A stretch of 64,000 nt of DNA, taken from positions 116,965 to 180,964 of the forward strand of contig NZ_CAAJGM010000055.1 of the NCBI RefSeq assembly GCF_900996235.1, given 5' to 3'. The notes beneath the pieces were generated by a model. It did not search any database, was not told the DNA's origin, and saw only the letters and a list, made by a program, of their open reading frames with translations. This document shows positions 19,127 through 27,309 of the stretch, in pieces. Position 1 is the stretch's first letter, and every line of letters starts with the position of its first letter. The position numbers were made by a program, and so were the translations under genes. This DNA comes from Paraburkholderia sp. BCC1885 (GTDB lineage: Bacteria; Pseudomonadota; Gammaproteobacteria; Burkholderiales; Burkholderiaceae).

Positions 19127-20152
19127 ATGAACCCACATCTCGTCGTCGCGCTGGCCTATGACCGGCTCTGCACTTTTGAATTCGGCTGCGTGACCGAAGT
19201 GTTCGCGCTTGACCGCCCGGAACTCGGCATCGACTGGTACAGGTTTGCGGTTTGCGCAAGCGAGGCCGGCCCGCTTCACGCGGCGGGCGGCATCACGATC
19301 TCCGCGCCGTACACGCTAAGGCTTCTGGATCGCGCCGACACCATCATTGTTCCCGGTTGGCGCGACGCGGACGAACCGCCGCCCGAAGCCGTGCTGAAGA
19401 AAATCCGCGCGGCTCACCGGCGTGGCGCACGTCTTTGCTCGATCTGTTCCGGCGTGTTCGTGCTGGCGGCAGCGGGCGTACTTGACAGCAAGACCGTCAC
19501 CACCCACTGGCGTTACGCGACGAAATTGCAGCAACGATATCCCCAGGTGCGCGTGCAGCCCGACGCACTGTATATCGACGACGGGCAGATCATCACGTCA
19601 GCGGGATCGGCAGCGGGGCTGGATATGCTGCTCCATCTGGTGCGGCGCGATCATGGCAGCGCCGTCGCAAACCGGGTCGCCCAGAGACTCGTCGTGCCGC
19701 CGCACCGTGAAGGTGGCCAGGCGCAGTTCGTGCCGCGCCCCATGCCTCAGGATGAAGGCGGGCGTCTGGCGAAGCTGATGGATTGGGTGCGTCAACACCC
19801 CGCCTTGTCGCACACACTGCGCTCGCTCGCGGAACGTGCCGCAATGAGCCCACGCACGCTGCAACGGCAGTTTCGCGATGCGACCGGCATGGCGCCTTAC
19901 GAGTGGCTCGTGCGGGAACGGGTGGCGGTCGCCCGCGAGTTGCTCGAAGTGAAAAGGTCCATGCCTATTGCGCGCGTGGCGGAGCTGGCGGGGTTTGGCT
20001 CCGAGGAATCGATGCGCAGACACTTTCGGCGTATCGCGCTTACGAGTCCCAGTGCATATCGGGAGAAGTTCGGGCGGCAGCTTGGGAGTCAAGGAACTGG
20101 GGCTACGCGCGGAACGGTCGCCGGAAAAGGCGGCCGCTCAAATATCCGTTAG
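19127..20152 (+). CDS. ftrA: FtrA-like GlxA/AraC-family transcriptional regulator
   Basis: A 341-aa regulator with two domains. Residues ~5-170 form a DJ-1/PfpI (class I glutamine amidotransferase-like) fold with the nucleophile-elbow motif LCSICSGVFVLAAAGVLD. Residues ~215-320 form an AraC-type double helix-turn-helix (SLAERAAMSPRTLQRQFRDA; VAELAGFGSEESMRRHFRRI). The family binds DNA as a dimer and usually senses small metabolites through the DJ-1-like domain. Divergent from the rhodanese gene. The last ~20 residues are unconserved and run close to the tssJ stop. Confidence 0.85.
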   Translation: MNPHLVVALAYDRLCTFEFGCVTEVFALDRPELGIDWYRFAVCASEAGPLHAAGGITISAPYTLRLLDRADTIIVPGWRDADEPPPEAVLKKIRAAHRRGARLCSICSGVFVLAAAGVLDSKTVTTHWRYATKLQQRYPQVRVQPDALYIDDGQIITSAGSAAGLDMLLHLVRRDHGSAVANRVAQRLVVPPHREGGQAQFVPRPMPQDEGGRLAKLMDWVRQHPALSHTLRSLAERAAMSPRTLQRQFRDATGMAPYEWLVRERVAVARELLEVKRSMPIARVAELAGFGSEESMRRHFRRIALTSPSAYREKFGRQLGSQGTGATRGTVAGKGGRSNIR

Positions 20153-20166
20153 GAAACCTTAGCGTA

Positions 20167-20706
20167 TCATTCCGGCCGCGATTTACCCGCATTCGCGGCC
20201 GCTATCAGCTCCCGGTCCACCAGTTCCAGTTTCAGCGGCGCGTCCGCCGAGAGCTGTTTCTTCGGCACGACACGGCGCCAGGTTCCCGTCGAGTCCGGAT
20301 CGCGGTAGAACGCAACAATGCCCACGTATTCCGTATCGGATTGCATCGGCTGCGACACGCTAACGGACGCGCCCGGGTTGACGACAGTCGCGATGCTCGC
20401 CTGCAGATCCTGCGCGAGCATTGTCTTATCGTGCTTCAGCAGATCGTCATACGAGGCCTTGTCGAAGAGCTTGCGATCCTTGAGCTGATATACGCGCACG
20501 GCGACCGAGGTCGGACGCTGCGCGTCGTCGGGGTTGAGCGACGCACGCGCGGTCAGGTCGACGTTAAGCACCTTCACCTGCTTATAGAAGACAGCGTGAT
20601 ACGCGCCTGAAGTCGAGTCCGACACGGTCTGCCATGCACCGCATGCACCAAGCAGCACGCTGGCGGCCAGGAGAGTCGTAAATGTCGTGGTCGGGCGAAT
20701 GGGCAT
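20167..20706 (-). CDS. tssJ: TssJ, T6SS outer-membrane lipoprotein
   Basis: A 179-aa lipoprotein: a signal peptide ending in the lipobox LLGAC with lipidated Cys22, then a TssJ transthyretin-like fold (VKVLNVDLTARASLNPDDAQ; VAVRVYQLKDRKLFDKASYD; YVGIVAFYRDPDSTGTWRRV). It anchors the TssJLM membrane complex to the outer membrane. GGAG lies 7 nt before the ATG. Last gene of the minus-strand tss operon, 15 bp after tssG. Its partner TssM is not in this window. Confidence 0.9.
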   Translation of the reverse strand: MPIRPTTTFTTLLAASVLLGACGAWQTVSDSTSGAYHAVFYKQVKVLNVDLTARASLNPDDAQRPTSVAVRVYQLKDRKLFDKASYDDLLKHDKTMLAQDLQASIATVVNPGASVSVSQPMQSDTEYVGIVAFYRDPDSTGTWRRVVPKKQLSADAPLKLELVDRELIAAANAGKSRPE

Positions 20707-20721
20707 ACAGGTACTCCAGAA

Positions 20722-21870
20722 TCAGGCAGAGGGCGTGAGGAATGGGTTAGGAGCCGGCGTCGGAAACGCTTTATACGAACCAAGCGGAATGGTGATGAGG
20801 CGCTCTTGCGCCGAAGGCAGCACAGTGGTCCAGGCGAGACGCGGCGCCGGACCTTCGATCACAACACCGATTTTCGGCAAGGGCGCGAGTCGCGAGGACA
20901 CTTCCATGCGCAGGAAGATGTCAGCCTTCGTGCCCGCGTACAGGCGGATAAACGCCATCAACTCGCGATGCAGCCATGCGCCGGGCAGCAGGTCGTGAGC
21001 CTGTTGCGCACTAGCGGGCCGCAATGTCACGCGAGCGGCGCGGCTGCGGTATGTAAGGCGGGTGCCCAGCACGTAGCCGCCGCCAAGGCCCCGGCGTCTG
21101 TTCGTGCCGCCACCGCCGCCCCGCCCGTCATCAACCGGACCTTTGGACGTGAGCGGTTGCGGCTTGCCCGCGCCCTTGAGGGTCGGGAAAAATTCGTCGA
21201 CGCGAACCTCGACACCGGGCGCTGCCAGCGCGACCACGCCCGCAAGCCCCTCGGGCGTGCGCGTGCGCTGGATCAGCAACCCCAGCAGTGCGAGCACGCG
21301 CGAATCGGGCAGCCCAGCTCGCTGGGGCTTTTCGCCCCAGCCGAAGCCCGCCAGCGCAAGCAGGTGGCGCGAATGCGCGTCGGTGCCGCCCGCACGGAAG
21401 CCAACCGGATAGCGGTACTTCTTCCATGCGCGGTACAGCAGCGTCACCAGTCTGTGATTGAACTGGTCAAGAAACGCTTCGAGCGCTTCGTGTCCTTCCG
21501 TGCGCAGCACGATGTCGTCGATCAGGTGCGACGGCATGGCCGCGTCGACACCGTAAAGTCCCATGAACGTCGTGCGCACGGTCGGCGGAGCGCTTGCTCC
21601 ATACGTGATGTCGTCGTCGAACTCAACGGAGGCGATTTCACCAGCCGGAAAGCCGACACGAGGACGCGGACGAAACCTCACCGGCTCGTGAGCGGGCGTA
21701 TCGCGCGTGCCGAAGCCAGGATGGTTGGGCACGCGCACTTCGAGCAACTGACACAGTTGCATGAAGTTCATCAGCGGGGCGCGGGCGAGCAGCGACGCGA
21801 CCAACGGCTCCAGATCGGGGATGTCGCGTCCCTTCATAGCGGAGATCGCTGCGCCTTGCTGCGCGGCCAT
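20722..21870 (-). CDS. tssG: TssG, T6SS baseplate wedge subunit
   Basis: A 382-aa TssG (ImpH/VasB) protein with typical segments NFMQLCQLLEVRVPNHPGFG, FRPRPRVGFPAGEIASVEFD, FMGLYGVDAAMPSHLIDDIV and FLDQFNHRLVTLLYRAWKKY. A Gly/Arg-rich insertion (GRGGGGGTNRRRGLGGG, around residues 250-268) is unusual and could be a flexible loop. Two starts are possible: 21870, or an ATG at 21837 that overlaps the preceding stop as ATGA. TssG works as TssE-TssF2-TssG, but the only TssF in the window is a C-terminal piece. Confidence 0.88.
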   Translation of the reverse strand: MAAQQGAAISAMKGRDIPDLEPLVASLLARAPLMNFMQLCQLLEVRVPNHPGFGTRDTPAHEPVRFRPRPRVGFPAGEIASVEFDDDITYGASAPPTVRTTFMGLYGVDAAMPSHLIDDIVLRTEGHEALEAFLDQFNHRLVTLLYRAWKKYRYPVGFRAGGTDAHSRHLLALAGFGWGEKPQRAGLPDSRVLALLGLLIQRTRTPEGLAGVVALAAPGVEVRVDEFFPTLKGAGKPQPLTSKGPVDDGRGGGGGTNRRRGLGGGYVLGTRLTYRSRAARVTLRPASAQQAHDLLPGAWLHRELMAFIRLYAGTKADIFLRMEVSSRLAPLPKIGVVIEGPAPRLAWTTVLPSAQERLITIPLGSYKAFPTPAPNPFLTPSA

Positions 21871-23465
21871 TCAGTACGTTGCTGGGACGGCAGGCTCACG
21901 ACAGCAAGCCGGGTGAACAGATTGATTTCCGCATACAGCGCGAAGAAGCGGTGCAGCAGGTCGCCGAACAGCATCACGTCGCCCTCGCCCGCAAATGCCT
22001 GACTGTCGAGCGTGACCTCGATCAGCACGCCGCGCTCGACCGAGCCGCCCGATACTTCCTCCAGCAGTTCCTCGGATACGTGCACGATGCCCGCGAGGCG
22101 GCGCCGGTTCAGTTCATCGCCGGTCCAGTCATAGAGCGCCAGAGCACCGCGCAGCACTTGCGCATCCATCATCGACAGGAAGTTCGGCGCGAGGTGCGAT
22201 AGTACCCGCCACTGGAAGCGGTCACCGGTGGGTGGATAAAGCGGCAGCGTCGGCGCGGCCAGATTGCGCACGGCCGACACGTTCGGCGTGCTCTCGCAGA
22301 GTTCATTGATGCTGGCTTCGCGCAGGCCCTTTCTCGGCAGCATGCCGTTGGTGCCGGTCACGCGCAGCGACAGGTTTTCCTCCGGCAAATCCTCCACGGA
22401 TTCCCAGGCGTGGCCGCCGAGGATGACCCACGTGTCATGCATGCCCGTCGCGCCTTGCCGTACCCACGCACGTCCGGCCGCGATAAACGGCTTGATGCTG
22501 TCATCGCAGAACACCTCGATATGCACCATCCGCGTCGAGCTTGAATCGCGCAGGGAATCGTAGCGCCCCAGATAACCGAGCACGTCGCCCGCCTTGACCT
22601 TGACCCGCTTACCCTCAGGTACAACGTTCACACGGTCGAAGGAGGAATCCGGCATGACGTTTTTCGCGACAGGTCCGTCGTGTCCGCGCTCTTTGCCCAG
22701 AAAGATCCATCCACCCTTTGCGGCGCCGGGATGCACATATCCACCCACGGTCGGCGCATACAGTGCATCTGGATCGTCAGCTATTTGTCCCCAGTCGCCG
22801 TCGCGTTTAGAAAGACTCACTTGCGTACCCCGCGGGAGAATTCCGAGAATGGCTCCGTGAGGTTTGCTAGCGCGGACATTCAGCCCTGTCTGGTCGCCTG
22901 ATACAGGCTGGCTGTTTGCGCCGGATTTGGGTTTGTCGGCGGCATCCTGCGTCACTTCAATCTTTGCTGCCCAGTACGCAGGCCAAGGCAGTGTCGGATC
23001 ACTTTCGTAGCCGGCGTAGTCATGCAGATGCATGTAGAGGGTGAAGAACGTGAGCGTCGTGCCACGTGGAAACTCCATCGTGTGCTTCACCAGCACAAAG
23101 CCTGTGCTGTATGACGCACTGATCGCGGGTTGTCCTTCACGTGCCGCAATCTGGCTGATCGGATAGGCGAGATTCAGGCGCCATGCGACGACTTCACCAT
23201 CGGCAATGCAGCGCACCCCGCCCTTGATATCCAACGATTGACCAGCACCCGCCTCCGTCACATGGATACCTCCATGCCACATCCCCCCGCCGCTTACCAG
23301 GAAAGCGCCTGACGACTCCTGTTTCAGAAGCTGATATATCTCGTGCTCGTCAGTAAAGTCCGCGGCGACGCCTCCGTTCCCCTGTCCTTTCTTGCGAAAC
23401 GGAAAAGCGAACGTTAACTGCTTCAGAGGCGGCAACGGGGTAGCCGGCGACGAACTGTTTGCCAT
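21834..23465 (-). CDS. Chimeric ORF: M23/SH3-like T6SS effector fused to the C-terminal third of TssF
   Basis: A 543-aa open frame made of two unrelated parts. Residues 1-~337 resemble VgrG-linked peptidoglycan-hydrolase-like effectors: GGGMWHGGIHVTEAG, the strand LTFFTLYMHLHDYAGY and MVHIEVF mark an M23 peptidase-like fold, with an SH3b insert (LNVRASKPHGAILGILPRGT). The usual M23 HxxxD is HxxxH here. Residues ~341-543 are TssF C-terminus (NLAAPTLPLYPPTGDRFQWR; VLSHLAPNFLSMMDAQVLRG; FALYAEINLFTRL). About 400 N-terminal residues of TssF are missing. The ATG at 23465 has AGGA at 7 nt, 8 bp after the VgrG-like stop. The baseplate function is presumably lost. Confidence 0.75.
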   Translation of the reverse strand: MANSSSPATPLPPLKQLTFAFPFRKKGQGNGGVAADFTDEHEIYQLLKQESSGAFLVSGGGMWHGGIHVTEAGAGQSLDIKGGVRCIADGEVVAWRLNLAYPISQIAAREGQPAISASYSTGFVLVKHTMEFPRGTTLTFFTLYMHLHDYAGYESDPTLPWPAYWAAKIEVTQDAADKPKSGANSQPVSGDQTGLNVRASKPHGAILGILPRGTQVSLSKRDGDWGQIADDPDALYAPTVGGYVHPGAAKGGWIFLGKERGHDGPVAKNVMPDSSFDRVNVVPEGKRVKVKAGDVLGYLGRYDSLRDSSSTRMVHIEVFCDDSIKPFIAAGRAWVRQGATGMHDTWVILGGHAWESVEDLPEENLSLRVTGTNGMLPRKGLREASINELCESTPNVSAVRNLAAPTLPLYPPTGDRFQWRVLSHLAPNFLSMMDAQVLRGALALYDWTGDELNRRRLAGIVHVSEELLEEVSGGSVERGVLIEVTLDSQAFAGEGDVMLFGDLLHRFFALYAEINLFTRLAVVSLPSQQRTEWPRSKAQRSPL

Positions 23466-23473
23466 GGGATATC

Positions 23474-24082
23474 CTATTCAGAAAAACTAAAACCTAAGTT
23501 GTCCTTTACATCCTTCAAGGGAGTACTGGTCCAGTTTGGAAACGTGAAGCTCCCTCCAGCGGGGCCGTCCACTTCCAGATTGCCCTTCATATCTATCGGA
23601 CCGCTCGGACTCGCCAGTTCAATACGTCCATTCGCGATCTTGATATAGGCACCCGAACCATCGCCCAGCGTGATGCCTTTTGCCGCGGTGATCATGACCT
23701 CTCCCGTAGAGGAACTCACCACAACATTCTCGAGCGCCATCAATTCCAGAGCATCGCCTTGCGCCTGAATTTGTACTTTCCCCTTCGCCGAAAAAATCCG
23801 GATCCCAAGTTTTGACGCAAAGAACGATAGGGCGTCGCCGGCGGCCATGGTGATGCGCTTGCTGGCTTCGCCCACCAGCTTGAGAAACGCGCTCATGCCG
23901 CGTGCCAGACGCTCGTCCGCGGATGACTCGGAAAGCAGGTCGTTATCACGAAACGCTTCGAGCGGACGCGCCACACTGACCGGCTTCAGGTTGATCTTGC
24001 TGCACAGAGATTCGTAGATGCTTTGATTTTCCAGCACGACGGTCTCGGTGGTGCCGCCCTGCAGGGATTCGTTGCTTGACAT
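23474..24082 (-). CDS. Chimeric ORF: TssC N-terminal stub fused to VgrG C-terminal (DUF2345) region
   Basis: A 202-aa frame. Residues 1-~75 are a TssC (sheath large subunit) N-terminus: SIYESLCSKINLKPVSVARP and ESSADERLARGMSAFLKLVG. From residue ~77 the sequence becomes a VgrG DUF2345/beta-helix tail: ALSFFASKLGIRIFSAKGKV, ELMALENVVVSSSTGEVMIT and AAKGITLGDGSGAYIKIANG. The ATG at 24082 with AGGAAA upstream is the normal tssC position, 52 bp after tssB. The sheath core of TssC and the gp27/gp5 part of VgrG are both absent. The VgrG tail DNA looks less GC-rich (about 48-58% in two lines I counted) than tssB (about 63%). Confidence 0.75.
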   Translation of the reverse strand: MSSNESLQGGTTETVVLENQSIYESLCSKINLKPVSVARPLEAFRDNDLLSESSADERLARGMSAFLKLVGEASKRITMAAGDALSFFASKLGIRIFSAKGKVQIQAQGDALELMALENVVVSSSTGEVMITAAKGITLGDGSGAYIKIANGRIELASPSGPIDMKGNLEVDGPAGGSFTFPNWTSTPLKDVKDNLGFSFSE

Positions 24083-24134
24083 GGGGTTTCCTATCGCTAG
24101 AGATGTCCGGGACGCGGTGAAGGCGGCTTTGGCC

Positions 24135-24647
24135 TTACGCATGACCTTCGGGCTGCGTGGCCGCCGTCGCAATCTGCGCAAGCTCGCCGCGCAGTTGCTG
24201 CGAGAGCGCGCCGTCTTTCAGGATCTTTTCGAACTCGCGCCGGAATGTGCCGTTGTCGAGCAGGTTCGACTTCAGATCGCGCAGCAGATTGCGCATGGCC
24301 AGCATGGCTTGCAGTTCGGGAATCTGACGCGCCACCTGTTCGGGCTCGAAGTCCTTCATCGAGCGGAAACTGAGCGACACCGGAAGCTCCGAGCCGTCGT
24401 CGGCGAGCGTGTTCGCTGCCGCGACTTTCAGCTCGGGCGCGAGGTCTGAGAGCACGGCGTCGAAATTGTTCTTGTCGATGTTCGTCTTCTTGCGCTCGGC
24501 CAGCGGTGCGTTTTCCTTGCCTGCGCTGAAGTCTCCGGCAACCAGCAGCTTGAGCGGCAGCTCGACCTTCTTCTGGGCGCCGCCCGTGTGCAGGTCGAGC
24601 GTAATTGAAACCCTCGACTTGGGAATTTCTCTCTGGAAGCTATCCAT
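24135..24647 (-). CDS. tssB: TssB, T6SS contractile sheath small subunit
   Basis: A 170-aa TssB (VipA/ImpB). Landmarks: the N-terminal SRVSITLDLHTGGAQKKVEL, the conserved LKLLVAGDFSAGKENAPLAE, the domain centre LSFRSMKDFEPEQVARQIPE, and the C-terminal LRDLKSNLLDNGTFRREFEK. It pairs with TssC to form the sheath recycled by ClpV. AAGGA lies 6 nt before the ATG. First gene of the minus-strand tss operon and apparently intact, although its obligate partner TssC is truncated in the next gene. Confidence 0.92.
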   Translation of the reverse strand: MDSFQREIPKSRVSITLDLHTGGAQKKVELPLKLLVAGDFSAGKENAPLAERKKTNIDKNNFDAVLSDLAPELKVAAANTLADDGSELPVSLSFRSMKDFEPEQVARQIPELQAMLAMRNLLRDLKSNLLDNGTFRREFEKILKDGALSQQLRGELAQIATAATQPEGHA

Positions 24648-25219
24648 TCGTAGTCCTTGATAACAGGATGGTCACGGGGTATCGCAAAACCACGGCTCCA
24701 TGCAGTGCGGCATTCCCGCGTCCTCCCTGGCGGCAAGAGCATTCCGCCGTCGAACGACGCCCCAGGCACACCACGGCACGGTCCTCATTGATGCGATTGA
24801 TTTACGACGAGGACAGAATTAAACACTCAATCCGGCATATAAGTCAAAGGGATACATCACCAAATCTCCGCCTTATCATAAATCATCTCTTAATGGACAT
24901 CTTGAAATTAAGGCCAATCGACAGTCTCGAATTAACCCTCAGTTTTTATTTCCCAAACCCTTCACCAACGTCGCCCATAAACCCATATCTGACAGGGAAA
25001 TACAGCCTTTATAGATCAGAAATATCTCAACCATCGTCAGATTGATTCGATAAATTCTGCGCCGATGGATGCATTACTTTTTATTGACTCCATTTAGAAA
25101 ATTTTATTTGCTTCCACGCAACATCTACTCCCAAATTTATTCATCCAGGTATACCTCTCCCATTCATCGAATATAGAATCCGCAATCCGGTCTAAAGATA
25201 ATCAAAGAAGACGACACTC
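24648..25219. promoter_or_regulatory. AT-rich divergent promoter region between tssB and tssK
   Basis: 572 bp without a gene. From about 24790 to 25200 the composition drops sharply (about 37% GC in a line counted at 24841-24900, against ~63% in tssB). Both tss operons start from it. Such AT-rich islands are typical binding ground for H-NS/MvaT-like silencers. Several loose -10-like and -35-like elements occur (TTGACT at 25084-25089), but no promoter could be fixed. Confidence 0.6.
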
Positions 25220-26569
25220 ATGCGGATCGATAAACCACTCTGGCAGGAAGGCCTGATCCTCAACCAGCAGCAGTTCCAGCAGCAGGAACGGTGGACGGAC
25301 TTCGTGCACCGGCAGTTCGCCTCAGTCGCGATAGCGGAGCCATGGGGCACACTCGGCGTTGAGATGGACGAGGAAGCGCTGGCCAACGGACGCCTCAAAT
25401 TCACGCGCCTGAAACTTCGGTTTCCTGACGGTACGCTATTCGACACGTCCGTGAGCGACGCGTTGCCGCCGGCACGAGATCTGACGCAAGGCCTGGCGCC
25501 CGATATACAAAGCATCGTGGTGGTCGCCGCATTGCCACTGATCAATGCCACGGGCAACAACTGCCGCTTCGATGAGACGACGCTCGCGCGGCCGCGCCGC
25601 TCGTATCGCGAATTCGTCAAGGTCACCGACCTCAACGGCGCCGACGAAGCGGAGATGGCGGCCGAACGCCACGCGGTGCGGCTGCTGTTCGACTTCGAAT
25701 CGCACGCGGACGACACCGTCTGCGCGGTCGCGCGGCTCGTGCGCGGGACAGGCGGTCATTTCCAGGTCGATCACCGATATGTCCCGCCCTGTCTGACGTT
25801 AGCGGGACACCCGTTGCACGTCGAGCGTGCGAAGCGTCTTGCCGACATCCTGCAAGCCAGGAGCGCGACCCTCGGCGCGCGCAAGAGCGAGCGTCGCGAG
25901 TCGGTTGCGGAGTATGGCGTCGCAGATGTATCGCTCTTCTGGCTGCTGCATAGCATTCACACCTACTGGCCGCAGTTGCGGTTTTTCGCCACACACCCGA
26001 GCCAGCCGCCCGAGCGCCTCTATTCGACGCTCGCTCAACTGGCCAGCGTGCTGATGACGTTTTCCACCGGGGCGCAGCTTACGGACATCCCACCCTATCA
26101 GCATGCGCATGCCGACGAAATCTTTGCCAGGCTCGAATCGCTTATCCGCGACCTGCTCGACGCCATCATTCCGTCGCGTGTCGTTTCGATCGACCTCACA
26201 CGCAAGAGTCCGACCACCTGGACCGGGCAGTTTCTGGACGAACGGCTCGTTAGCGGTGCGGATTACTACCTGTCCGTCAACGCGGCGGTCGCACCATACG
26301 AACTGGTCGAGCAGTTTCCGCGACTCTGCAAGATCGGCGCGCCGGACGACGTCGAGCACATCGTCAATTCGGCGCTGGCGGGCATCCCGCTTAAAGCAGT
26401 GCAGCGCGTGCCAGCCGCGATTCCGGTGCGTCTGGATAACCTGTATTTCGCGCTCGACCCGAACGATCCGGCGCACGCCAGGATGCTGGCGGCGAGTGCC
26501 TGCCAGATTTACCTGCCGGCCACCGTCGCCAATCCGTCGCTTGAACTCTATGCGGTGTTGCGCTCATGA
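25220..26569 (+). CDS. tssK: TssK, T6SS baseplate-membrane complex connector
   Basis: A 449-aa TssK (ImpJ/VasE). The N-terminus MRIDKPLWQEGLILNQQQFQ is the family signature (W.EG..L.PQHFQ), followed by the shoulder domain and the C-terminal receptor-like domain (LDNLYFALDPNDPAHARMLA; ACQIYLPATVANPSLELYAV). It links the TssEFG wedge to TssL/TssM. First gene of the plus-strand operon and overlapping tssL by 4 bp (ATGA). It looks complete. Confidence 0.92.
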   Translation: MRIDKPLWQEGLILNQQQFQQQERWTDFVHRQFASVAIAEPWGTLGVEMDEEALANGRLKFTRLKLRFPDGTLFDTSVSDALPPARDLTQGLAPDIQSIVVVAALPLINATGNNCRFDETTLARPRRSYREFVKVTDLNGADEAEMAAERHAVRLLFDFESHADDTVCAVARLVRGTGGHFQVDHRYVPPCLTLAGHPLHVERAKRLADILQARSATLGARKSERRESVAEYGVADVSLFWLLHSIHTYWPQLRFFATHPSQPPERLYSTLAQLASVLMTFSTGAQLTDIPPYQHAHADEIFARLESLIRDLLDAIIPSRVVSIDLTRKSPTTWTGQFLDERLVSGADYYLSVNAAVAPYELVEQFPRLCKIGAPDDVEHIVNSALAGIPLKAVQRVPAAIPVRLDNLYFALDPNDPAHARMLAASACQIYLPATVANPSLELYAVLRS

Positions 26570-27309
26570 GAACAATCAGTCAACTGAAAGAAGTCCGGTT
26601 GATGGACGCGCATTCCGCAACAGCCCGGCTAACGGATCCAGATAGAAGAGAGCACGGTATCCGCGACCTGTTGCGTGATACGGCGCTGCTCGTGAGCATG
26701 CTCACCCAGAGCGGGAACACCGATTCCGCAAAGGTGTTGCGCCAGAAATGCGTAGACCTGATGGCAGCATTTTCCGCAGCACTCGAGCAGCGCGGTTTCC
26801 CGGCCGACGTGCGCGAGGACGCGCAATACGCCCAATGCGGCCTGCTTTACGAGGCTGTACTACGCTGTCCGTCGATCGAAGACAGGGCCTGCTGGGCAGC
26901 GCACCCGTTGCAGGTGGAGCGGTTCGGCAAGCTGGACGCGGGCGACCACGTCTTTGACCGCCTCGCGGAGCGTATGCGAGAAACATCACCCCATGCTGAT
27001 CTGCTCGAGTGTTACGCCGCGGTTCTCGGACTTGGCTTCACGGGGCGTTATGCACGGGACGAAGCAAAGCTCGCCGCATTGATTGCCGCGCTTGATGCCC
27101 GTCTGGAAAAACTGCGGCCCGCCGTCACGCGAACATTTATCGCCGAGCAGGCAGAACTGCGCATCACGGACTGGCTTTATCGTCTCTCGCCGTGGGCAAT
27201 CGCCGCGCTTGCCGGCATCGCTGCCGCGCTTGTTTACCTGATCTGGGGCCATGCGCTTGATGCGCAGCTTGCGCACCTGGTATCGTCCGCTCCCGCCGCC
27301 AAACCGTGA
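26566..27309 (+). CDS. tssL: TssL (DotU-family) T6SS inner-membrane protein
   Basis: A 247-aa DotU-family protein. The cytoplasmic hook domain (LRDTALLVSMLTQSGNTDSA; QYAQCGLLYEAVLRCPSIED; LLECYAAVLGLGFTGRYARD) is followed by a single C-terminal transmembrane segment (LSPWAIAALAGIAAALVYLI). No peptidoglycan-binding domain is attached; that function appears to be in the next gene. The start at 26566 overlaps the tssK stop (ATGA); an internal ATG at codon 13 is possible. Its stop overlaps the ATG of the OmpA gene by 1 nt. Confidence 0.9.
   Translation: MRTISQLKEVRLMDAHSATARLTDPDRREHGIRDLLRDTALLVSMLTQSGNTDSAKVLRQKCVDLMAAFSAALEQRGFPADVREDAQYAQCGLLYEAVLRCPSIEDRACWAAHPLQVERFGKLDAGDHVFDRLAERMRETSPHADLLECYAAVLGLGFTGRYARDEAKLAALIAALDARLEKLRPAVTRTFIAEQAELRITDWLYRLSPWAIAALAGIAAALVYLIWGHALDAQLAHLVSSAPAAKP

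Noticed and set aside
21834..24082. Phage tail or prophage origin for the VgrG-like and M23-like sequences
   Set aside because: All neighbours are T6SS genes; no capsid, integrase or other phage genes are present.
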